Numbered from the stretch's first letter, positions 23,902 to 33,542 are shown. The stretch: DNA of 34,168 nucleotides from Deltaproteobacteria bacterium (GCA_021827495.1 JAKAVN010000019.1:1-34168); one strand, 5' to 3'. Notes: generated from the sequence alone by a model not told the origin. A program made the numbers and translations.

Positions 23902-24909
23902 AATCTGACAAAGCAGAAAATCAAGGAACTGCGCGCGCTGGTGTCGGAAGGCGACCGGGTCGCGATTCTGTTGCAGGACGATCCCGACCCTGACGCGATG
24001 TCGAGTGCGATTGCACTGCGCACGCTGCTGGGCCGCAACAAGCTCACCACGCCGATCTTCAGCTTCACTCCGGTCACCCGGCCGGAGAACAAGACCATGA
24101 TGCATCTGCTGGAGATCGAGATCGCGCCGGCTGATACCGAGGAGTTGGCGGCGTTTGACCGGGTGGCGATGGTCGACGTGCAGCCGCCCTATTTCAACGG
24201 CCGCCTGCGCCGCGCCGACATCGTGATCGACCACCATCAGGGTTACGCGCCGAACGATGCCGCGTTCCAGGACGTGCGCCCCGGCTACGGCGCCACCGCC
24301 ACCATCATGACCGAGTACCTGGTGGCCGCCGACGAGCGCATCAGCGAGCGTCTGGCCACGGCCCTGCTCTACGGCATCCGCAGCGACACGCTGATGCTCA
24401 AGCGGCGCGTGACCGACAACGACATCGAGGCCTTCACCCAGCTCTACCCGCACGCCAACTACAACCTGCTGCGCCAGATCGACCGGCCCGAACTGCCGGT
24501 CCGCTTCGCCCGCGTGCTGGCGCGCGTGATGCGGCGCTTCGAGGTCCACGACGGGATCGCGCTGCTGCATCTGGGGCGCGTCGAGCGCGACGACCTGATC
24601 GTGCAAATGGCGGACTTCTGCCTGCAGTTCGAGGGGGTGGAGTGGGTGGTGGTGTCGGGCAAGCTCGACGACAACCTGGTAATTGCGGTGCGCAATCACG
24701 GGATCGGACGGGCCAACGCGGGCGAGGTGGTGCGCAAGCTGTTCGGCGAGATGGGCAGCGCCGGCGGCCATCGCAACATGTCCAAGGCGGTGATCGCGCT
24801 CAAGGACTGGCGCGCGCGCACCCATACGCTGCGCGACAGCGCGATCGAAGCGCGCCTGCGCGAACTGTTCGAGGCGCAAATCCGCGGCGAGAGCGACGCC
24901 AACAACTGA
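23893..24909 (+). CDS. DHH-family phosphoesterase (NrnA-like)
   Basis: A 338-residue DHH/DHHA1 protein. The DHH domain has LLQDDPDPDAMSSAIAL (residues 27-42), MVDVQPP and VIDHHQG with D113-H114-H115 as metal ligands. The C-terminal DHHA1 domain has the RNA/nucleotide-binding GSAGGHRNMSKA near residue 290. Relatives degrade short oligoribonucleotides, pAp or cyclic dinucleotides; which applies here is not shown. The protein is normal in length. No good ribosome binding site precedes the ATG. Confidence 0.88.
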   Translation: MDENLTKQKIKELRALVSEGDRVAILLQDDPDPDAMSSAIALRTLLGRNKLTTPIFSFTPVTRPENKTMMHLLEIEIAPADTEELAAFDRVAMVDVQPPYFNGRLRRADIVIDHHQGYAPNDAAFQDVRPGYGATATIMTEYLVAADERISERLATALLYGIRSDTLMLKRRVTDNDIEAFTQLYPHANYNLLRQIDRPELPVRFARVLARVMRRFEVHDGIALLHLGRVERDDLIVQMADFCLQFEGVEWVVVSGKLDDNLVIAVRNHGIGRANAGEVVRKLFGEMGSAGGHRNMSKAVIALKDWRARTHTLRDSAIEARLRELFEAQIRGESDANN

Positions 24910-24997
24910 ACCGCACACGCCCGGCCGAAGCCGCGCGCGGGCCGCGACTGCGCGCACGCGGTTTACCGGACACCCGCCAGCGTCTATCGTGGAATGG

Positions 24998-25270
24998 ATG
25001 AGCGTGCTGGAGGAGACAGTGGAGGTTAGCAATCGTCTCGGGCTCCATCTGCGCGCCGCCACGACGCTGGCCGAAACCGCGCGGCGCTTCCAGTCCAAGG
25101 TGACAATCATCGGCGGCGACGGCCAGGCCGACGCGCGCAGCGTGATCGGCCTGATGATGCTCGGCGCGGCGCTGGGTGCGCGCCTGAAGGTTTGCGCCGA
25201 AGGCACTGACGCGCGCGCCGCGCTCGACGCGGTGCAGCGCCTGTTCCAGGATCGTTTCGGCGAAGATTGA
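24998..25270 (+). CDS. HPr-like phosphocarrier protein
   Basis: A 90-residue HPr-fold protein. The phosphorylated His sits in NRLGLHLRAATTL, giving H16 with the ATG at 24998 (a GTG three codons earlier is possible). The usual Pro after Arg17 is Ala. The regulatory Ser is kept in DARSVIGLMML. HPr relays phosphate from Enzyme I to sugar transporters or to regulatory proteins. No other PTS gene is in the window. It lies 88 bases after the DHH gene on the same strand. Confidence 0.85.
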   Translation: MSVLEETVEVSNRLGLHLRAATTLAETARRFQSKVTIIGGDGQADARSVIGLMMLGAALGARLKVCAEGTDARAALDAVQRLFQDRFGED

Positions 25271-25456
25271 TTGTTTCGGTGAAGGTTGATTGAGCGGCCG
25301 TCGGCGGCGCGCCGGTCAGCGACCGCCGCCTTGATCGCGCCGCGGCGGTTGGCTATACCAAGGATTCGTTTTTCGTACCGGATGGAATATCTTCATTTAT
25401 CGAGCGTTGTGCGGCGAGCGCTCGCTCTGCGACAAACCCAACTTTACGTTGCCGCT

Positions 25457-25508
25457 GGGCCGGACGAGCCCGCTGAGGACTGACGCGGGCGCTTAGGCAA
25501 ACCGGCCC
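25457..25508 (+). other. possible structured 5' leader of metK
   Basis: An outer 7-bp stem GGGCCGG/CCGGCCC (25457-25463 with 25502-25508) encloses an inner 6-bp stem GCCCGC/GCGGGC (25468-25473 with 25485-25490) with an 11-base loop. The ribosome binding site AAGGAG is just downstream. I could not match it to the SAM or SAH riboswitch classes I remember. In DNA of this GC content such pairing can arise by chance. Confidence 0.3.
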
Positions 25509-25531
25509 CACCCCCAAGGAGACATCGCGAA

Positions 25532-26719
<1,188 letters not shown>

Positions 26720-26798
26720 AAGAAGACGATTCGGATGCCAGCCTGAGGCGCACGGCGCACTCGCGTACGCGCGCCTTGTGAAATTCGGAGAAGGTTAA

Positions 26799-28112
26799 AT
26801 GGAGGCGAAAGCCAGCAAGCGTAAAGCCACGTCCGCCGAGCCTCGCAACGGGCGGGCCCTACCCCACGACGTGCGCGACCTCGGACTCGCCGAGGCCGGA
26901 CGGCGCAGGATCGAATGGGCCGACGAACAGATGCCGGTGATAAGGCTCATCCGCGAGCGCTTCGCCAAGCATAAGCCGCTGCGCGGCCAGCGCCTGGGCG
27001 CCTGCCTGCATATCACCACCGAAACCGCCAATCTCCTGCGCACGCTCAAGGTCGGCGGCGCCGAGGTGCTGTGCTGCGCCTCCAATCCGCTGTCGACCCA
27101 GGACGACGTCGCCGCCGCGCTGGTCAAGGAATACGGCATCTCCACCTACGCCGTGCGCGCCGAGGATCGCGACAGCTATTACAGGCACCTGCGCGCCGTG
27201 CTCGAGGCCCATCCGACCATGACGATGGACGACGGCGCCGACCTGGTGAGCCTGTTGCATACTGAGTATGCCGACCAGGCCGCCGAGGTGCGGGCCTCGA
27301 TGGAAGAGACCACCACCGGCGTCATCCGCCTGCGCGCGATGGAGCGCGACCGCGCACTGCGCATCCCGGTGGTCGCCGTCAACGACGCGCAGACCAAGTA
27401 CCTGTTCGACAACCGCTACGGTACCGGCCAATCGACGCTCGACGCGATCATCCGCGCCACCGGCGTGCTGGTGGCGGGCTCGGTGCTCGTGGTGAGCGGC
27501 TACGGATGGTGCGGGCGGGGCGTGGCGTCACGCGCGCGCGGGCTGGGCGCCAACGTGATCGTGACCGAAGTCAACCCCATTCGGGCGCTGGAGGCGGCGC
27601 TCGACGGCTACCAGGTAATGCGGATGGCGGAGGCGGCGCACGTCGGCGATATCTTCGTCACCGTCACCGGCGACAAGGAGATCATCGGCCCCAACCATAT
27701 GACCGCGATGAAGGACGGCGCGATCATTTGCAACTCGGGCCACTTCGATGTCGAGATCGATCTTCCCGCGCTGCGCAGCCTGGCGCGCCGCGTCGACCGC
27801 AACCCCGAGCGTGAGGTCGAGGTCTTCCATCTGCGCAACGGGCGCAAGCTATACCTGCTCGGCCAGGGGCGGCTGGTGAACCTCGCCTGCGCCGGCGGCC
27901 ATCCCGCACAGGTGATGGACATGAGCTTCGCCACCCAGGCGATGGCGGCGGCGTGGGCCTCCGAGGCCCAGCTCGAGGTCAAGGTGCACAACGTGCCGCT
28001 GAAGATCGAGGATGAAGTCGCGGGGCTGAAGCTGGCCGCGATGGGGATCAAGATCGATCGGCTGTCAGCCGAGCAGAAGCACTACCTGGCGAGCTGGCAG
28101 AGCGGAACGTAA
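26799..28112 (+). CDS. ahcY: adenosylhomocysteinase
   Basis: A 437-residue NAD-dependent hydrolase that splits S-adenosylhomocysteine into adenosine and homocysteine, relieving inhibition of methyltransferases. Substrate residues are in LHITTETANLL (residues 69-79), EETTTGVIRL and NDAQTKYLFDNRYGTGQS. The NAD-binding loop is GYGWCGRGVASRARGLGA near 233. The short C-terminal end ...AEQKHYLASWQSGT lacks the K-x-x-H/Y-Y-R/Y tail common in animal and many bacterial enzymes, as in the archaeal-type branch. The first 30 residues are basic and Ser/Lys-rich. GGAGAAGG lies five bases upstream of the ATG. Confidence 0.95.
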   Translation: MEAKASKRKATSAEPRNGRALPHDVRDLGLAEAGRRRIEWADEQMPVIRLIRERFAKHKPLRGQRLGACLHITTETANLLRTLKVGGAEVLCCASNPLSTQDDVAAALVKEYGISTYAVRAEDRDSYYRHLRAVLEAHPTMTMDDGADLVSLLHTEYADQAAEVRASMEETTTGVIRLRAMERDRALRIPVVAVNDAQTKYLFDNRYGTGQSTLDAIIRATGVLVAGSVLVVSGYGWCGRGVASRARGLGANVIVTEVNPIRALEAALDGYQVMRMAEAAHVGDIFVTVTGDKEIIGPNHMTAMKDGAIICNSGHFDVEIDLPALRSLARRVDRNPEREVEVFHLRNGRKLYLLGQGRLVNLACAGGHPAQVMDMSFATQAMAAAWASEAQLEVKVHNVPLKIEDEVAGLKLAAMGIKIDRLSAEQKHYLASWQSGT

Positions 28113-28289
28113 AAAAGCGGTTCGAGGGAGCGCCACCGAAAGCGGGCACCCGGCGCTTCCTCGCGCGATTCTCATCCCATCCCTCTCCAAACCGAAGCCG
28201 GGGGAGCACACAGCGCTCGTTCTAACCCGCGGCGGTAGGGCGCCGAAGCCGCGCCGCCCGAGCGCCGCCGCGCCACGCGAGCGCGCGGA

Positions 28290-28682
28290 CTATACGCCGC
28301 TTTTACGCAGTTCGACCGTATTGCCGTCGGGATCGAGCACCCAGATTTGGCGGCCGAGCCGGTGCCGGTCCTCTTCCTTAAGTGTCGCGCGCATCGCGTC
28401 GCCGTCGAGGAACGGTACGCCCATTTCGCGCAGCGAGGCCTTGGCCGCATCGAGGTCCTCGACCTCGATCGCGACATGCGGACCGGTCGGATCGGGGCCG
28501 TCGTGTTGCTGGCTGACGATCAGGTGGATCTGCCCGCTGCCGACGCCGTACCACATCCCCTTGAAACTGAACTCGGGGCGCGCGATCGGCTTGAGGCCGA
28601 GCACCTTCTCGTAAAATTCGCGGCTCTGGCCGACGTCGCTTATCCGAAACGCCGAATGGGACAAGGCAACCGGCTTGATCAT
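28290..28682 (-). CDS. VOC (glyoxalase/bleomycin-resistance/dioxygenase fold) protein
   Basis: A 130-residue two-module VOC protein. The N-terminal module has LSHSAFRISDVGQSREFYEKVLGLKP; the second has HVAIEVEDLDAAKASLREMGV and WVLDPDGNTVELRKSG. Metal ligand candidates are H9, H57-type residues in GQIHLIV, H94-type in GPHVAIEV and the final E. The family is functionally diverse and the substrate is not known. It lies about 80 bases downstream of the SDR gene, on the same strand. Confidence 0.85.
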   Translation of the reverse strand: MIKPVALSHSAFRISDVGQSREFYEKVLGLKPIARPEFSFKGMWYGVGSGQIHLIVSQQHDGPDPTGPHVAIEVEDLDAAKASLREMGVPFLDGDAMRATLKEEDRHRLGRQIWVLDPDGNTVELRKSGV

Positions 28683-28762
28683 CTGGGGCCTCCTGGGCGG
28701 CGCCGACGTGCGCGCGATCCCGCAGGGCGCCGCCTGCGATTCGCAGTTCCCCTAACGCGCTT

Positions 28763-29578
28763 CTAATGAACTTCCGCACCGCCGGCCACCACCAACGAAG
28801 TGCCGGTGACGTTGTCGGCGCGCGCGAGGTAGACCACCGCCTCGCCGATATCCGCCGGGGTCTGCTCGCGGCGCAAATAGCACGCGCTCCCGACGGTTTT
28901 GTCGAATGGCGATTCGGCGTTGCCGCGCATCGCCTTGCCCAGGTACTGGTTGAGCACGTCGGTCCACATCGCGGTGCGCAGCAGCCCCGGGCATACCGCG
29001 TTGACCCTGATGTTGGCCGGGCCGAGTTCCTCGGCCAGCGCCTGCGTCAGCGCCATCACCGCGAACTTGCTCGCGCTATATGCCGATAGGCCGCGGCGCG
29101 CGGTCTTGCCGGCGATCGACGCGATATTGATGATCGCGCCCTCCTGGTTGCGCATCAAGTGGGGGATCGCGGCCTTGGCGCACAGGAACGGACCCTTGGC
29201 GTTGACCGCCATCACGCGGTCCCAGGCTTCTTCGGAAAACTCCGCCACCGGACCCGCCGCGATAATGCCGGCGTTGTTGACCAGGATGTCGATCGAGCCC
29301 AGCGCCTTCGCCACCTCGGCGGCCATCCGCTCGCAGTCGGCCAGGCGCGTCACGTCAGCCAGGATCGGCGCCGCCTTGACGCCGCGCGACTTCACCTCGT
29401 CAACCGCGCTTGCGAGGTCGCCATGCGCGGCGAGGTTGTAGGTTAGCGCCGGGTCCCTGGGATTGCCGAGGTCGACCAGCGCGACGTTGGCGCCGGCCTC
29501 GGCGAGCTTGAGCGCGATCCCGCGCCCAATCCCGCGCGCCGCCCCGGTGACGATCGCGTTTTTGCCCTTGAGTTCCAT
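28763..29578 (-). CDS. short-chain dehydrogenase/reductase
   Basis: A 271-residue classical SDR. Cofactor loop TGAARGIGRGIAL, then NNAGIIAAGPV and catalytic residues in IINIAS and AYSASKFAV. Between the second and third strands it carries an insert with PRDPALTYNLAAHGDLAS, common in SDRs with a longer cofactor-binding region such as mycofactocin-type SDRs. No mycofactocin gene is present here, so this is only a similarity. GGAGAG lies about eight bases upstream of the ATG. Confidence 0.88.
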   Translation of the reverse strand: MELKGKNAIVTGAARGIGRGIALKLAEAGANVALVDLGNPRDPALTYNLAAHGDLASAVDEVKSRGVKAAPILADVTRLADCERMAAEVAKALGSIDILVNNAGIIAAGPVAEFSEEAWDRVMAVNAKGPFLCAKAAIPHLMRNQEGAIINIASIAGKTARRGLSAYSASKFAVMALTQALAEELGPANIRVNAVCPGLLRTAMWTDVLNQYLGKAMRGNAESPFDKTVGSACYLRREQTPADIGEAVVYLARADNVTGTSLVVAGGAEVH

Positions 29579-29637
29579 CGCGCCTCTCCTCTGTCCCGCT
29601 ATTTAGCACGCCGGGCCTGCGCCGGGGCAAACCCGGC

Positions 29638-29757
29638 CTACAGAAACACCTCGGGCGAAACGCGGAAGTATTCGGCGAGGCGTTTGATGTTGGTCTTGCT
29701 CAGGCCGCGCTTGCCGTCGAAGCCGTCACGCCGATCTATCCCGAAGACTTTCGCCCG
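29638..29757 (-). pseudogene. C-terminal fragment of a HigA-like antitoxin
   Basis: The last 25 codons read GKRGLSKTNIKRLAEYFRVS and end PEVFL before TAG at 29638. This is the C-terminal part of the HigA/XRE antitoxin helix-turn-helix region (pattern SGKRxLxxxxIxxLAxxFxVSPxVFL). Upstream the frame runs on into sequence that does not look like the rest of HigA, and no toxin gene is seen. It is probably a broken antitoxin. The opposite strand is also open here and ends at 29835. Confidence 0.45.
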
Positions 29758-29831
29758 GACTCCGAGCGCACGCCGGAACTGGCGCGCGGCGAGGCTTGGC
29801 GGCGCTTGCGCGACCGGCCACGGCCCGATAA

Positions 29832-30185
29832 CTAATCGCTTGGCTTTGGTTCTGCCGCTGCGGCCTGCGCCTTCTCCTGCTTCGGTTTCATAGCTTCCTG
29901 CCACTTTCCCGCCACATCTCCGAACTGCGTCAAGTCATGCTGGTCGGTGCAGACGAACACACTTTCAAGGCTCGCATGAGGCACGAAAAAATCCCAGTTC
30001 GTAGCCGATCCCAAAATCCAATCGATCAATGTCAGGCGCACGCCTTGAGTGTCGATTGCCTGAATCTGGCCGACGTAACAACGGAGTGGTGCCGCGCCGG
30101 ACTTGAGCACCACCGCCGCCCACCGGCCGGGCTTCAGAGTTGGTTCGGTCGGTTTGGTCGCTGGTTTAGTCGCAGATTTTTTCAT
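29832..30185 (-). CDS. hypothetical protein, 117 residues
   Basis: A protein not recognised as a known family. A basic Lys/Thr/Pro-rich start is followed by GRWAAVVLKSGAAPLRCYVG and GVRLTLIDWILGSATNWDFF, then a charged Ala/Lys/Glu tail. The middle looks like a small beta-rich domain. AAGGGG lies about nine bases before the ATG. It is next to the tRNA scar on the chromosome side and could be accessory DNA. Confidence 0.6.
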   Translation of the reverse strand: MKKSATKPATKPTEPTLKPGRWAAVVLKSGAAPLRCYVGQIQAIDTQGVRLTLIDWILGSATNWDFFVPHASLESVFVCTDQHDLTQFGDVAGKWQEAMKPKQEKAQAAAAEPKPSD

Positions 30186-30424
30186 TTGGTTATTTCCCCT
30201 TCAGGCGCGGATCGTCGCTGACGATGCGGTGGGCGGGATTCCATGCCGACCGATTTTAGCAGCGCCGGTCCTCCCTGCGACCCTTTTGGCCTAAGGCGAC
30301 AGAAGGCGAATCCACAAATCTACCCGTTGATGTGCGTTGCAACGTGCCGGGCAGGCCGGGCGGCCATCTGCCAGTTGGTGAACTGGCAGGCTCTAAATAC
30401 CCGTCAAATAAGCGTTTTCTGGAT

Positions 30425-30484
30425 TGCCGAGGGCGGGACTTGAACCCGCATGTGCTTGCCCACGGAGGATTTTGAGTCTCCCGA
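30425..30484 (-). repeat. 3' fragment of a tRNA-Leu gene; probable attachment site of the trb element
   Basis: Read on the minus strand, the sequence has ACTCAAAATC (loop with CAA anticodon), a long variable region, the T arm GCGGG-TTCAAGT-CCCGC, and the acceptor end CCTCGGC plus A. These are features of tRNA-Leu(CAA). No matching 5' half (GCCGAGG acceptor strand or D arm) is found upstream, and the anticodon stem does not pair fully. CCA is not encoded. Partial 3' tRNA ends are the usual scars of integrases that use tRNA genes, with the host side carrying the displaced end. That fits a trb element starting to the right. This is an inference. Confidence 0.7.
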
Positions 30485-30594
30485 CAGATAAACGGCGATG
30501 CGTCGTGATCTGTCATTATCGAGCATAATCAAGGGCTTTTCCTGTACCACCCACCCCTCAAAAAGCCCGTTCAGACCGATTCCGGTCGATAGAA

Positions 30595-30726
30595 CAGCCA
30601 AAGTAGAGCCAAAGTCAGGGGCGAAATTGGCTCGTCAATCGCGGAGGACTTCGCGGAGGTTTTTCGCGATCCAAATCTCTCCGCACCTGGATCCGAGCGC
30701 TCGCGACTTTGGCTCTACTTTGGCTG
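30595..30726. repeat. perfect 22-bp inverted repeat upstream of trbF
   Basis: The arms at 30595-30616 and 30705-30726 are exact complements, 88 bases apart. Each arm contains the motif GCCAAAG twice, so it is also internally repeated. The right arm ends 17 bases before the trbF ATG, at a place where an operator, or a recombinase arm site, would be expected. Confidence 0.75.
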
Positions 30727-30743
30727 AAGGACGGTGAAGGCTC

Positions 30744-31412
30744 ATGGCTGCGAATCCATACGTCGAAGCACGCCGAGAATGGGATGAGCGCTACGCCGAT
30801 CTCGTTCTCGGCAAACGCAACTGGCAGATAGCGGCGGGCGGGCTGCTTGTTCTCTCTCTGATACTCGCGAGCGGCATTGTCTGGCTCGCGACGCGAAGCC
30901 GCTACATCCCCTACGTCGTCGAAGTCGACAAGCTCGGCTACGCACTGACGGTTCCACAGCCTCTTACGGCGGTTTCAGTACCAGACGTAACCGCCCGGAT
31001 GGAGCGCTACGAAGTTGCCGCATTTATCTGCGACGCGCGATCGGTATCCAGCGACACTCAAGTCGAGCAGCAGATGCTCAATTCTCTGCTCGCGCACGCG
31101 CGCGGCGCCGCGGATAGATTTTTGGATGAGTATTACCACTCGGACGACTTCGCTCGTAACCCGTTCAAGGTTGCGCAGCACCAGACCGTCACCGTCCAAA
31201 TCGATTCCATTCTCAGTCTCTCAGCACGCAGCTACCAAGTGCGATGGACTGAGATGACGCACGATCTGAACGGCGTGACGCTTGGTGCGCCGACGCATTG
31301 GGAAGCGGTTCTGCAGACACAGATCGTACCGCCGAATTCCGACGACACGATCGTGAGCAATCCGCTCGGTTTCTACGTGACGCAAATCAGCTGGACCGAG
31401 CAGCAGGGCTGA
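30744..31412 (+). CDS. trbF: conjugal transfer protein TrbF (VirB8 family)
   Basis: A 222-residue inner-membrane protein of a type IV secretion system. It starts MAANPYVEARREWDERYADL, the usual TrbF N terminus, followed by one membrane helix (IAAGGLLVLSLILASGIVWL). The periplasmic VirB8-like domain has IPYVVEVDKLGYAL, ERYEVAAFICDARSVSSD and YQVRWTE. TrbF/VirB8 links the inner-membrane platform to the core complex. GAAGG lies six bases before the ATG. The next genes follow at 14 and 5 bases, so this begins a trb operon. Confidence 0.9.
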   Translation: MAANPYVEARREWDERYADLVLGKRNWQIAAGGLLVLSLILASGIVWLATRSRYIPYVVEVDKLGYALTVPQPLTAVSVPDVTARMERYEVAAFICDARSVSSDTQVEQQMLNSLLAHARGAADRFLDEYYHSDDFARNPFKVAQHQTVTVQIDSILSLSARSYQVRWTEMTHDLNGVTLGAPTHWEAVLQTQIVPPNSDDTIVSNPLGFYVTQISWTEQQG

Positions 31413-31426
31413 AGGGAGGGATTGCG

Positions 31427-32374
31427 ATGAAGGCGATCAAATTCGCAGGCACGATCGCACTGGCGCTGACGCTGAGCGCGTGTGCGGCCCAGCAGCCGCC
31501 CGCGCCCCCGCCGCTCAAGATCGTAACCGAGGCCGCGCCCAAGTCCGCAGCAACTCCGGCGTCGTCGACCAGAGCACAGCTTCTGGCGCAGCAGCCGGCA
31601 GAGGTTCAGCAGGCGATCAAAGATCATGACCAGGACGGCACGTGGCCAGTCTACAAGACCCCTCAGTTGGTCCTCTATCCCTACAGCGGAGCATCGGAAC
31701 CTGTAGTGGATTGCGCGCCGCTGCGCACCACCGACATCCAGCTGCAGCCGGGCGAGACCATCACCGATGTGGCCATGGGAGACAGCGAGCGCTGGATGGC
31801 GACCCCAGCGGCCTCGGGCGACCCGCGCAATCCGGTGCCGCATCTGGCGGTGAAGCCGCAGCTTCCCGGCATTGAAACCAACCTCACTATCTACACGACG
31901 AAGCACATCTACCACCTGATCCTGCGCTCGCGTGGACACGCGATGCAGGAGGTCGAGTTTTACTATCCGGACGAACTGCTCGCAGCGATGAAGCAGGCCG
32001 ATGCGGCAGCGGCCGACGCCAAGCAAGTGGCAATCGATCCGCCGGCTGATTCCGACGACGTGGTGAAGGTCGCGAACGTCGACCCGGCGCAACTCAATTT
32101 CTCGTACAACGTGGCCGGCGCGAAAGTGCCGTGGAAGCCGATTCGGGCCTTCGATGACGGCTCGCACGTTTACATCCAGATGCCCTCCGGAATGAAGACG
32201 AGCGATGCTCCCGCTCTGCTAATCGACGCGGGCAGCGGAACCCAGATGGTCAACTATCGGGTCGAGGGCAACTACTACGTGGTCGATCGGCTGTTTAGCA
32301 ACGCGATTCTGGTCTCCGGAGTCGGCCGGGACCAAGACCGCGTGACGATCAGCTACGCGGGCGCAGCGAGGTAA
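31427..32374 (+). CDS. trbG: conjugal transfer protein TrbG (VirB9 family), lipoprotein-like
   Basis: A 315-residue exported protein. The ATG at 31427 has GGGAGGG upstream; an in-frame extension to 31298 is shadow sequence over trbF. The signal peptide MKAIKFAGTIALALTLSAC carries a lipobox with C19. VirB9/TrbG features are PQLVLYPYSGASEPVVDCAP, LQPGETITDVAMGDSERWM, HLAVKPQLPGIETNLTIYTT and the C-terminal NYRVEGNYYVVDRLF. TrbG forms part of the outer-membrane core complex with TrbI. Confidence 0.92.
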   Translation: MKAIKFAGTIALALTLSACAAQQPPAPPPLKIVTEAAPKSAATPASSTRAQLLAQQPAEVQQAIKDHDQDGTWPVYKTPQLVLYPYSGASEPVVDCAPLRTTDIQLQPGETITDVAMGDSERWMATPAASGDPRNPVPHLAVKPQLPGIETNLTIYTTKHIYHLILRSRGHAMQEVEFYYPDELLAAMKQADAAAADAKQVAIDPPADSDDVVKVANVDPAQLNFSYNVAGAKVPWKPIRAFDDGSHVYIQMPSGMKTSDAPALLIDAGSGTQMVNYRVEGNYYVVDRLFSNAILVSGVGRDQDRVTISYAGAAR

Positions 32375-32379
32375 CAGTC

Positions 32380-33510
32380 ATGGCAAACCCAGAGCCAATC
32401 CAAGAGGTCGAGGAGCAGGATCAGGAACGGCTCGGAGGCGGTCGATTCAACCGCCTGCTCGGGCTGCTGGTCATCGCTGTTGCAATGATCGGCGGAATCG
32501 CGTTGGCGCTCGGCGTGGAGTCGTCAGGAAAGAGCGAGGAAGCGGCGGTTCAGAAGGCGCTCGAAGACCCAGGGTCAGTGGCGCGCGATCGCGGCGAAGT
32601 GGAAGACCTCGCCGTGCATGGAATGAGGCCCCATCCAGCGCCTAGTTACGTGGCAACTCCCGCGATCGTTGCGAGCGTTCAGACACCGGTCCAGCACGGC
32701 GCGCCGAAGCCCCCGAGCCGTTACGCGCAATGGGCGCAGGAGAAGTACATGAAGGCGCTCGAAGCGCCCGAAATGGTCGCGGCGTTTCACGGCGGGCAGG
32801 CCCTCGAAATCGCGAGCACCAAAGGTCAATCCGGCAACGGTTTAGAAGCCAATTCTTCGAGCGATCCGACAGTTACTTTGCATCCGCCTGCATCGCCATT
32901 CACGGTGACGGCGGGGAGCGTAATTCCGGCCGTTTTGGTCAACGGAATCAACTCCGATTTGCCCGGCCCGATTCTCGCTCAGGTGAGCGAGAACGTCCTC
33001 GACAGTGCAACCGGAAAGTATCTGCTCATTCCCCAGGGCAGCAGGCTGATCGGCGCTTATCGCAACGCCTCCGCATACGGTCAGGAGCGCGTCCAGATCG
33101 CGTGGCAGCGGCTCCTCTTCCCGAACACCGCAAGCATGGATCTGCCGCAGATGCCGGGAGCGGACCAGAGCGGCTTCGCCGGGTTCACCGACCAAGTCGA
33201 TCACCACTATCTCGCGACGTTCGGAACAGCCGCGGTCATGAGCCTGATCAGCGCGGGCCAGATGGTGGGACAGATGGGCGCTTTCGGCGGCGGAGGCCTC
33301 TACGGCCCCTATGGCTACTACCAGCCGAATCAGTGGGCGATGTCCGGCGAGATGGCGGGCTCCGCAGCGTCGTCACAGTTCGGCGCACTGGGCCAGCAGA
33401 TGATGGGCAACGGCCTCAATCGTCCGGCGACGATCGAAATCCGGCCGGGCTACCAGTTCAACGTGATGGTGACCGAGGACCTGGTGTTTCCCGGTCCCTA
33501 CGGAAAGTGA
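32380..33510 (+). CDS. trbI: conjugal transfer protein TrbI (VirB10 family)
   Basis: A 376-residue protein. One membrane helix (LLGLLVIAVAMIGGIALAL, 26-44) follows an acidic N terminus. After a Pro-rich linker comes the VirB10 domain: FTVTAGSVIPAVLVNGINSD, SENVLDSATGKYLLIPQGSR, RVQIAWQRLLFPN and the C-terminal YQFNVMVTEDLVFPGPY. A Gly/Tyr/Met-rich loop (from MGAFGGGGLYGPYGYYQPNQ) lies where VirB10 proteins have the antenna. It spans the periplasm and couples inner and outer complexes of the transfer channel. Confidence 0.92.
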   Translation: MANPEPIQEVEEQDQERLGGGRFNRLLGLLVIAVAMIGGIALALGVESSGKSEEAAVQKALEDPGSVARDRGEVEDLAVHGMRPHPAPSYVATPAIVASVQTPVQHGAPKPPSRYAQWAQEKYMKALEAPEMVAAFHGGQALEIASTKGQSGNGLEANSSSDPTVTLHPPASPFTVTAGSVIPAVLVNGINSDLPGPILAQVSENVLDSATGKYLLIPQGSRLIGAYRNASAYGQERVQIAWQRLLFPNTASMDLPQMPGADQSGFAGFTDQVDHHYLATFGTAAVMSLISAGQMVGQMGAFGGGGLYGPYGYYQPNQWAMSGEMAGSAASSQFGALGQQMMGNGLNRPATIEIRPGYQFNVMVTEDLVFPGPYGK

Positions 33511-33542
33511 GCGGCCATCAATTCGCAGAAAGGAGACGAGCG

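Larger units (their letters stand above)
30186..30743. other. 557-base region without a gene: tRNA scar and repeats
   Basis: No convincing gene is seen. It holds, in order, a 9-bp hairpin (arms 30368-30376 and 30381-30389), the tRNA-Leu 3' fragment (30425-30484), and the two arms of a 22-bp inverted repeat (30595-30616, 30705-30726). Between those arms are two copies of TCGCGGAGG. Frames that read through the region are translations of these elements. Confidence 0.7.

Noticed and set aside
25271-25456. Possible SAM or SAH riboswitch before metK
   Set aside because: No match to the conserved core sequences of SAM-I, SAM-II, SAM-IV or SAH riboswitches that I remember; only the unassigned stems at 25457-25508 are reported.
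30404-30601. A 65-codon minus-strand frame upstream of the trb operon ending MRVQVPPSAIQKTLI
   Set aside because: The end of the frame is the translated tRNA-Leu 3' fragment, so it is not a gene.
30498-30737. A 79-codon plus-strand frame before trbF
   Set aside because: It reads through both arms of the inverted repeat and overlaps the likely leader of trbF; its translation has no domain-like features.
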